From Verrucomicrobiota bacterium (GTDB lineage: Bacteria > Verrucomicrobiota > Verrucomicrobiia > Opitutales > Opitutaceae), in assembly GCA_026398135.1 (NCBI GenBank), contig JAPLTN010000108.1, positions 1 to 64,000 on the forward strand: a stretch of DNA of 64,000 nt. Reading direction: 5' to 3'. A model generated the notes under the pieces. That model was not told the origin of the DNA. It ran no database searches and worked only from the letters and a program-made list of their open reading frames with translations. Both the position numbers and the translations under genes were made by a program. Positions 27,501 to 33,165 of this stretch are shown piece by piece. Numbering within the stretch: the stretch's first letter is position 1; each line of letters starts with the position of its first letter.

Positions 27501-28606
27501 ACGTCCCCACCAAATACGCTACCAGCGTGGTCTCCCCGTCCACCCTGGGCCTGGATCCGCTGCGCACCCGCCTCCCGGAAAACGAAGAGCAAGCCATCGG
27601 CTTAAACTACGGCTTCATCTACATCACCGACCGCGAAGAAGGCCTCGTTGCCGTGCTCGCCGCCACCCTGCTCGACGGCAATCCCGCCAACAACTATTTC
27701 GACGAGAAAAAAGACGTCGTCCGCTTCAACCCCGGCGGCCTGCTCACCGGAGCCACCCACGCCTACATGGCCGGCACCCGCCTCTACCTTACCTGCGCCG
27801 CCGGCCTGGCCGTGGTGGACGTCACCGACCCCTTCCACCCCAAACTACTCGCCGCGCCCACCCCCGGCCTCCTCCGCGCCCCCCGCAAGCTCGCCGTCCA
27901 ATTCCAGCACGCCTTCGTCACCGACGCCGATGGCGTTAAAGTCTTCGACCTCGCCAAGCCCGACCAGCCCAAGCTCATCGCCAGCCTCCCGCTCGCCCAC
28001 GCCGGGGGCCTCTACGCCGCCCGCACCTACCTCTACGTTGCCGACGGCCCCAACGGTCTCGCCATCATCGACATTAAAAACCCCGCCCAGCCCCGGCTCC
28101 ACTCCCGCTTCACCGCCGACGGACAGCTAAACGACACCCGCGCCATCCAGATCGGAGCCGTCAACGCCTCCATGTTCGGCCTCGTCGCCGACGGCAAAAA
28201 CGGCCTGCGCGTCGTCCAGCTCATCAGCCCCGAAAACCAGCCCGACTACCAGGGCTTCTCCCCCGAACCCAAGCCCAAGCTCATCGCCACCTACCCCACC
28301 TCCGGCCCCGCCCTCGCCATCAGCCGAGGCCTCGACCGCGACCGCGTGGTTGACGAAACCGGTGGCCAGACCGTGGTCTTCGGCCGCCGCGGCAGCCGTC
28401 CCTTACACGAGCCGGAATGGTTAAAATTCCTCCAACACAGCGACGGCACGCCCTACCGGGTAGAGGACGTAAAAACCCGGCCCGACGGCGTCCTCCGCAC
28501 CACCTCGGGCCAAGTGCTCACCCCCGCCGCCTACGTGAGCCCCGAACCCCTGGAAACCGTCACCCCAACCCCGCGCGCCCGTCTCGAACGCCGCCCCGCC
28601 CGTTAG
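24587..28606 (+). CDS. Exported decaheme cytochrome c with LVIVD-type beta-propeller
   Basis: 1339 aa, GTG start at 24587, signal peptide (LALPLAALWSLTVFSLLLFA). Ten CxxCH sites: CIECH, CTDCH, CGSCH, CTACH, CMNCH, CVDCH, CIDCH, CQVCH, CFGCH and CTDCH, all in residues 80-830. The C-terminal about 450 residues form repeated blades such as GEYLYAACGEAGFVVFDIAN, LYLTCAAGLAVVDVTDP, AFVTDADGVKVFDLAKP and LYVADGPNGLAIIDIKNP, the LVIVD-repeat pattern. It follows the barrel gene by 54 bases. Inference: the terminal, outer-face electron donor or acceptor with a propeller for binding or interaction. A GTAGGG hairpin is inserted in frame at 26546-26569 in a low-complexity linker. A fully periplasmic location cannot be excluded. 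Confidence 0.88.
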   Translation: MLRFKNTLRRLALPLAALWSLTVFSLLLFADPTAPTGGISPTTSAAAPSITGPATSVSATRPLPAPANLPAPSLVDQSHAAARRKSAGCIECHTGIEDMHQSTHVVLGCTDCHGGDPTPGLTMRKAHVAPRHPELWPSSANPADSSVLLNHESPGFIQFINPGDLRVADRACGSCHAEINAHVGHSIMRHGAMLWGAALYNNGATPQKNPRYGQAYGADGVPLRLVSPIPVTPEMTRLQGILEFIEPLPRFALGQPSNILRIFERGGEKQTELGNPNAFEPPGRPARRLSERGLGTLNRIDPVYLNLQKTRLHDPMLDFMGSNDHPGDYRSSGCTACHVPYANDRSPTNSGPWAKYGHQGLSFSADPMISKKEKGHPIKHQFTRSIPSSQCMNCHMHQGNLFVNPFLGYTWWDQESDGAFMYPKEQKDPAAAEERASLQRNPEAAAARGLWSDPAFLERVAELNPKLKETQFADYHGHGWVFRAVFKKDKEGRLLTLDDQVIPSSDSEKFKKAVHLKDVHLARGMQCVDCHFTTDVHGNGLLYAEPRAVTAIECIDCHGTIDRRPTLLTSGAGGRVENGQVLPNNLANGSTPFGPRFRWEGKRLLQQSMMDKDLVWEVPQTLDVIDPASPRYNPKAAHAKTLRRDGTTWGSLPVGRSLANASDSPSAALETGSPRDASGALKILSPAAPLNSATPPADAAHASLAHSDANISCQVCHTSWATSCFGCHLPLKANQKVPGNKFEGTTTRFYTSYNPQVVRDDVFMLGRDATYKNNRLAVIRSSSAIIVGSQNANREAVYSQQQTISSEGFSGQAFNPHFAHTTSSVGTTKGCTDCHLSAQNDNHAWMTQLLGFGTGTVNFFGRYAYVANGDHGLDAVVWTENEEPQAALGSHLQRLAYPRNYAEHLARDSRLTEAHHHHGAGQVLDVLQRGEYLYAACGEAGFVVFDIANIDNKAFSERIVTAPVSPLGQRLYVPTKYATSVVSPSTLGLDPLRTRLPENEEQAIGLNYGFIYITDREEGLVAVLAATLLDGNPANNYFDEKKDVVRFNPGGLLTGATHAYMAGTRLYLTCAAGLAVVDVTDPFHPKLLAAPTPGLLRAPRKLAVQFQHAFVTDADGVKVFDLAKPDQPKLIASLPLAHAGGLYAARTYLYVADGPNGLAIIDIKNPAQPRLHSRFTADGQLNDTRAIQIGAVNASMFGLVADGKNGLRVVQLISPENQPDYQGFSPEPKPKLIATYPTSGPALAISRGLDRDRVVDETGGQTVVFGRRGSRPLHEPEWLKFLQHSDGTPYRVEDVKTRPDGVLRTTSGQVLTPAAYVSPEPLETVTPTPRARLERRPAR
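26546..26569. repeat. GTAGGG hairpin inserted in frame in the decaheme gene
   Basis: GTAGG followed by a 9-bp stem (GGCGTTCGC / GCGAATGCC, one G-T pair) and a TT loop. The same design occurs at 62032-62055. It encodes PVGRSLANAS in a poorly ordered linker between heme sites 7 and 8. Confidence 0.7.
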
Positions 28607-29200
28607 TTCCACTTTGTTAAACCCCGAGGTGAAGTTCCCGCTCATGTGCGCTTTACCTTTTTTTGGCCGGGGACGACCAACACTGCAAAAGAACCAGGTC
28701 ATTTTGCTGGCAGGAATGTGTGGCGTTGGCCGTCCCCGGCCAATTTCAGAGGGCTTTTGGCTCACTTTCACAAACTAGAGTGAGAACCGCATAAATGCGG
28801 GACTCCAACAATGCGTGGCTTGGCGTTGGAGTTCCGGTTTTAGCCGGGGCTTGCAGGCCGGGTAGCTCTTACATCTCGCTGCGCTGGCCGGTATACGACG
28901 CCGCTTTGCACGGCGCACCTCGGTGCGTCTTCGCTTATACGCTTTATCGATCAAACCGGGTCTTTAACGCAAAGGGACAGAGTGGCATATAAAGCATTAT
29001 TCCAAAATTAGTTATCCCATGCTCCGCGCCTTGGCTTCTACCCTTGGGTGCCGCGGGCAAGGAACGAAAGGCGGAGGTCCGCCAGATTACGTCGGATCGC
29101 GACGATCACAGTCGGTATTCAGGTTAATCGTGGAATCCGGGTTGAAACCCCTCTCCCGGGCCCGTTTCGTGCTCCCAACCACGCGCCCTCCATACACGTA
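28607..29200. other. Intergenic region with palindromic elements, no gene seen
   Basis: Contains the third GGCCGGGGACG palindrome (28663-28684 against 28723-28745), without the outer flanks of copies A and B. It also holds hairpins at 28801-28835 (GACTCCAAC against GTTGGAGTTCC) and around 28914-28927 (GCACCTCGGTGC). Short open frames here look like repeat-derived shadows. The AT-rich patch near 28988-29015 may hold the liv promoter, but no clear boxes were found. Confidence 0.6.
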
Positions 29201-30343
29201 ATGAACGCTCTCATCCGCCTCATCCTCGCCTCCTCCGTCCTCGGTCTCTTCTCCGCCTGCAACCGCCAGGAATCCCCCGCCGCCGGCACCATTAAAATCG
29301 GCAACTACGGCGCCATCACCGGCAAAGACGGCACCTTCGGCGACTCCTCCACCAAGGCCACCCGCCTCGCCTTCGAGGAAATCAACGCCGCCGGCGGTAT
29401 CCTCGGCAAACAGATCGAGCTCGTGGTCGAGGACACCCAGTCCAAGCCCGGCGAAGCCTCCACCGTGGTCAAAAAACTCATCACTCGCGATAACGTCGTC
29501 GCCCTCATCGGCGAGATGACCTCCAGCCGCTCCCTCGAAGGCGCGGGCGTCGCCCAGGCCTTCAAGATCCCCATGATCAGCCCCTCCGGCACCAACCCCG
29601 CCGTCACCGCCACCGGCGACCAGATCTTCCGCGCCTGCTTCATCGACCCCTTCCAGGGCGCAGTTCTTGCCACCTTCGCCCGCGACCAGCTCAAGGCCCA
29701 CCGCGCCGCCATCCTCACCTCCATCTCCTCCGCCTACAGCACCGGCCTGGCCGACGTCTTCCGCGTCCAATTCCCCAAGGCCGGCGGCACCATCGTCTCC
29801 GACCAGAAATTCGCCGAGGGCGACAAGGATTTTAAGGCCCAGCTCACCGCCATCAAGGCCGCCAACCCCGACGTCATCTTCCTCCCCTGCTACTACACCG
29901 AGGCCGCCCTCGTCGCCAAACAAGCCCGCGAACTCGGCATCACCGCTCCCCTCATCGGCGGCGACGGCTGGGAAGCCCCCGAACTCGTCCAGATCGGCGG
30001 CGCCGCCATCGACGGCTGCTACTACTCCGCCCACTACTCCGCCGAATCCCCCGACCCCAAGGTCCAGGCCTTCGTCAAAAAATACCAGGCCCGCTTCGGC
30101 GGCCGCACCCCCGACGGCATGGCCGCCCTCGGCTACGACGCCGCCAACATGCTCGCCGACGCCATCCGCCGCGCCGGCTCCGCCGAACCCGCCAAAATCC
30201 GCGACGCCCTCGCCGCCACCAAGGGCTTTGAGGGCGTGACCGGCCGCATCGACATGGATGCCGACCGCAACGCCAGCAAACCCGCCGCCATCCTCACCAT
30301 CAAGGGCGGCAAATTCACCTACGTCCAAAACGTCTCGCCCTAA
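29201..30343 (+). CDS. livK: Branched-chain amino acid-type ABC substrate-binding lipoprotein
   Basis: 380 aa from ATG 29201, chosen because it puts a lipoprotein signal at the N-terminus (LILASSVLGLFSAC, lipobox LFSAC). An in-frame longer version would add a non-signal leader. Typical Leu/Ile/Val-binding periplasmic protein features: IKIGNYGAITGKDGTFGDSS, AFEEINAAGGILGKQIELV, IGEMTSSRSLEGAGVAQ, MISPSGTNPAVT. It heads livKHMG. The true ligand may be another amide or amino acid; sequence alone does not say. Upstream lies only a repeat-filled gap. Confidence 0.88.
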   Translation: MNALIRLILASSVLGLFSACNRQESPAAGTIKIGNYGAITGKDGTFGDSSTKATRLAFEEINAAGGILGKQIELVVEDTQSKPGEASTVVKKLITRDNVVALIGEMTSSRSLEGAGVAQAFKIPMISPSGTNPAVTATGDQIFRACFIDPFQGAVLATFARDQLKAHRAAILTSISSAYSTGLADVFRVQFPKAGGTIVSDQKFAEGDKDFKAQLTAIKAANPDVIFLPCYYTEAALVAKQARELGITAPLIGGDGWEAPELVQIGGAAIDGCYYSAHYSAESPDPKVQAFVKKYQARFGGRTPDGMAALGYDAANMLADAIRRAGSAEPAKIRDALAATKGFEGVTGRIDMDADRNASKPAAILTIKGGKFTYVQNVSP

Positions 30344-30369
30344 GTCAGAAACTCCCGCCCCTCCGCACC

Positions 30370-31260
30370 GTGAGCGAGTTTCTCCAGCAGCTGATCAACG
30401 CCCTCTCCCTCGGCGCGATCTACGCCCTGCTCGCCCTCGGTTACACCATGGTTTACGGGGTGCTGCGCTTCATTAACTTCGCCCACGCCGACGTCTTCAT
30501 GGTCGGCGCCTTCACCGGCTCCTACGTCGCCAAACACGTGCCCTCCGGCACCCTCCTCGGCGGCCTCGCAGTGCTCTTCGCCGCCATGGCCGTCTGCGCT
30601 GTGCTTGGCGTGCTCATCGAGCGCCTCGCCTACCGCCCCCTGCGCCGCGCCCCCGTGCTCAACGTCCTCATCACCGCCATCGGCGTGTCCCTGCTCCTCG
30701 AATACGGCGTGCAGCTCACCGCCGGGGCCAACCCGCGCAGCTTCCCCGCCGTCTTCCCCGTCACCCGGTTCCAGCTCGGCCCGCTCACCGTCTCCAGCAA
30801 CCAGCTCGTGGTCATCGCCGTCGCCCTTGCCCTGGTCGGCGGTCTGCAATGGATCATCTACCGCACCCGCCTCGGCGCGGCCATGCGCGCCGTCTCCCTC
30901 AACCCCCGCGCCGCCCAGCTCGTCGGCATCAACCTCAACACCGTCATCGCCTTCACCTTCGCCCTCGGCTCCGCCCTGGCCGGCGCGGGCGGCGTGCTCT
31001 ACGCGCTCAACTACCCGTCCATCGACCCTTTCATGGGCGTCATGCCCGGCCTCAAGGCCTTCGTCGCCGCCATCCTCGGCGGCATCGGCAGCCTGCCCGG
31101 CGCGGCCCTCGGCGCGCTCATCCTCGGCACCGCCGAGACCTTCGTCGGCGGCAGCGCCTACTCCACCTACAAGGACGCCATCGCCTTCGGCCTGCTCATC
31201 GTGATCATGCTCTTCCGCCCCGCCGGCCTGCTCGGACGCTTCACCGTCGAAAAAGTCTGA
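30370..31260 (+). CDS. livH: Branched-chain amino acid ABC permease LivH
   Basis: 296 aa, GTG start at 30370. Polytopic membrane protein with LINALSLGAIYALLALGYTM and the conserved GLKAFVAAILGGIGSLPGAA loop near residues 225-245, which contacts the ATPases. It lies 26 bases after livK and 11 before livM, in one operon. Confidence 0.9.
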   Translation: MSEFLQQLINALSLGAIYALLALGYTMVYGVLRFINFAHADVFMVGAFTGSYVAKHVPSGTLLGGLAVLFAAMAVCAVLGVLIERLAYRPLRRAPVLNVLITAIGVSLLLEYGVQLTAGANPRSFPAVFPVTRFQLGPLTVSSNQLVVIAVALALVGGLQWIIYRTRLGAAMRAVSLNPRAAQLVGINLNTVIAFTFALGSALAGAGGVLYALNYPSIDPFMGVMPGLKAFVAAILGGIGSLPGAALGALILGTAETFVGGSAYSTYKDAIAFGLLIVIMLFRPAGLLGRFTVEKV

Positions 31261-31271
31261 TCCGCCCCGCC

Positions 31272-32210
31272 ATGCCCCGCCAGCACGCCGCCCTCCTCGC
31301 CACCATCCTCGTCGCCATGGCCGTCGCCCTTTTCGGCGGCGCGCTCAACGCCTACTACCTCGACGTCGCCATGAACGTCGGCGTGGCCGTCATCCTCGTC
31401 GTTTCGCTCAACCTCGTAAACGGCCACACCGGCCAGTTCTCCCTCGGCCACGCCGGTTTCATGGCCGTCGGCGCCTACCTCTCCTCCGCCTGCACCCTGC
31501 GCTTCGCCCCCGCCCTCGCCACCACCGCCCACCCCGCCCTCGCCCAGCACACCCTGTTCTTTTTCGCCCTGCTGGTCGGCGGCCTCACCGCCGCCCTCGC
31601 CGGCTTCCTCATCGGCCTGCCTTCCCTCCGCCTTAAAGGCGACTACCTCGCCCTCATCACCCTCGGCTTCGGCGAGATCATCCGCGTCGTATTCCAAAAT
31701 ACCCCGGCCCTCGGCGGAGCCATCGGCCTCAACGGCATGCCGCCCCTCACCACCGTCGCCTGGACCTACGGCACCGTCGCCGTGACCGTTTTCACCATCA
31801 CCTGCCTGGTCAATTCGACCTACGGACGCGGCTTTCTCGCCGTGCGCGACAACGAGATCGCCGCCTCCTCCATCGGCCTCGACCCCACCCGCTACAAGGT
31901 CGTCGCCTTCACCCTCGCCGCCTTTTTCGCCGGCCTCGCCGGGGGCCTCTTCGCCCACCTCAAACTCGCCATCGACCCGCGCGGCTTCGACTTTTTCCGC
32001 TCCTTCGAGCTCGTCGCCATGGTCCTGCTCGGCGGCATGGGCAACACCCTCGGCGTCATCCTTGCCGCCGTCCTGCTCACCCTCCTGCCCGAGTTCCTCC
32101 GCCCCGTGGCCGAGTATCGCATGATCCTCTACGCCGTCCTGCTCATCGGCCTCATGCTCCTCCGCCCCCAGGGCCTGCTCAACTTCCGCCTCGGCCGCGC
32201 CCGCCTCTGA
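31272..32210 (+). CDS. livM: Branched-chain amino acid ABC permease LivM
   Basis: 312 aa from ATG 31272, the first in-frame start after livH; a longer open frame exists but overlaps livH deeply. Hallmarks: NLVNGHTGQFSLGHAGFMAV, LRLKGDYLALITLGFGEIIR and the EAA-like ELVAMVLLGGMGNTLG. Its stop overlaps the livG start by one base (TGATG). Confidence 0.9.
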   Translation: MPRQHAALLATILVAMAVALFGGALNAYYLDVAMNVGVAVILVVSLNLVNGHTGQFSLGHAGFMAVGAYLSSACTLRFAPALATTAHPALAQHTLFFFALLVGGLTAALAGFLIGLPSLRLKGDYLALITLGFGEIIRVVFQNTPALGGAIGLNGMPPLTTVAWTYGTVAVTVFTITCLVNSTYGRGFLAVRDNEIAASSIGLDPTRYKVVAFTLAAFFAGLAGGLFAHLKLAIDPRGFDFFRSFELVAMVLLGGMGNTLGVILAAVLLTLLPEFLRPVAEYRMILYAVLLIGLMLLRPQGLLNFRLGRARL

Positions 32211-33001
32211 TGTCCGCCCCCCTGCTCCAGCTCGACCAGGCCACCATCCGCTTCGGCGGCCTCACCGCCGTCAACGCCGTGGACCTCGCCCTCGCCCCCG
32301 GCGGCCTGCACGGCCTCATCGGCCCCAACGGCGCGGGCAAGACCACCCTCTTCAACCTCATCACCGGCGTTTACGCCCCCACCTCCGGCCGCCTCGCCTT
32401 CGCCGGCCGCGACCTCGCCGGCCTGCGCCCCGACCGGATCACCGCCCTCGGCATCGCCCGCACCTTTCAAAACATCCGCCTCTTCGGCGGCCTCACCGTC
32501 TTCGACAACGTCCGCGTCGCCGCCAACCTCCACCGCGCCACCTCCCCGCTTCAGGCCCTCGTGCGCGGGTCCGCCTTCCGCGCCGATGAAGCCGCCCTCG
32601 CCGCCCGGGCCGACGAACTCTTGGCCCTATTCAACCTCGACCGCTTCCGCGACGCCCCCGCCACCTCGTTGCCCTACGGCGAGCAACGCCGCCTCGAAAT
32701 CGTGCGCGCCCTCGCCACCCGACCCCGCCTGCTCCTGCTCGACGAACCCGCCGCCGGCATGAACCCCTCCGAGAAGGTCGAGCTCATCCGCCTCATCCGC
32801 GAGATCCACCAACGCTTCCAACTCACCATCCTCCTGGTCGAACACTCCATGCGCGTGGTCATGGGCGTGTGCGAACGTATCACCGTGCTCGATTACGGCG
32901 TAAAAATCGCCGAAGGTCCGCCCGCCGAAATCCAAAAAGACCCCAAGGTCATCGAAGCCTACCTCGGCGAAGACCACACCGCCAAATTCGGCCACCACTG
33001 A
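32210..33001 (+). CDS. livG: Branched-chain amino acid ABC ATPase LivG
   Basis: 263 aa. Walker A GPNGAGKTT, Q-loop region ARTFQNIRLF, a signature-like LPYGEQRRLEI and Walker B LLLLDEPAAGMN. In usual liv operons livF follows directly. Here it is 4.2 kb away, beyond a restriction and toxin cassette. Confidence 0.92.
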   Translation: MSAPLLQLDQATIRFGGLTAVNAVDLALAPGGLHGLIGPNGAGKTTLFNLITGVYAPTSGRLAFAGRDLAGLRPDRITALGIARTFQNIRLFGGLTVFDNVRVAANLHRATSPLQALVRGSAFRADEAALAARADELLALFNLDRFRDAPATSLPYGEQRRLEIVRALATRPRLLLLDEPAAGMNPSEKVELIRLIREIHQRFQLTILLVEHSMRVVMGVCERITVLDYGVKIAEGPPAEIQKDPKVIEAYLGEDHTAKFGHH

Positions 33002-33020
33002 GCCGCCGCCACCCCCGCCC

Positions 33021-33104
33021 GCCCATTCGTCCCCGGCCATTCGTGATTGGCCCTTCGTCCTTGGTCATTGGTCATTGGCCACTGGCCATTGGTCATTGGT
33101 CATT
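33021..33104. repeat. Twelve tandem degenerate heptamers (GGTCATT type)
   Basis: Twelve consecutive 7-bp units with consensus GGTCATT fill the gap between livG and the restriction gene. It is the longest heptamer run in the window. Confidence 0.9.
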
Positions 33105-33165
33105 CCGCGCCGCCCCAGCGGCGCGGCTTGCCCCGCGCCCGCCGCCCGCTCACAACCGTGCGCAA

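Noticed and set aside
24494-27592. 1032-codon open frame antisense to the barrel and decaheme genes
   Set aside because: No domain or motif, Gly/Val/Ala rich, while the forward frame has ten heme sites and a propeller.
28795-28992. 65-codon frame before livK
   Set aside because: Lies across several hairpins and has no coding character.
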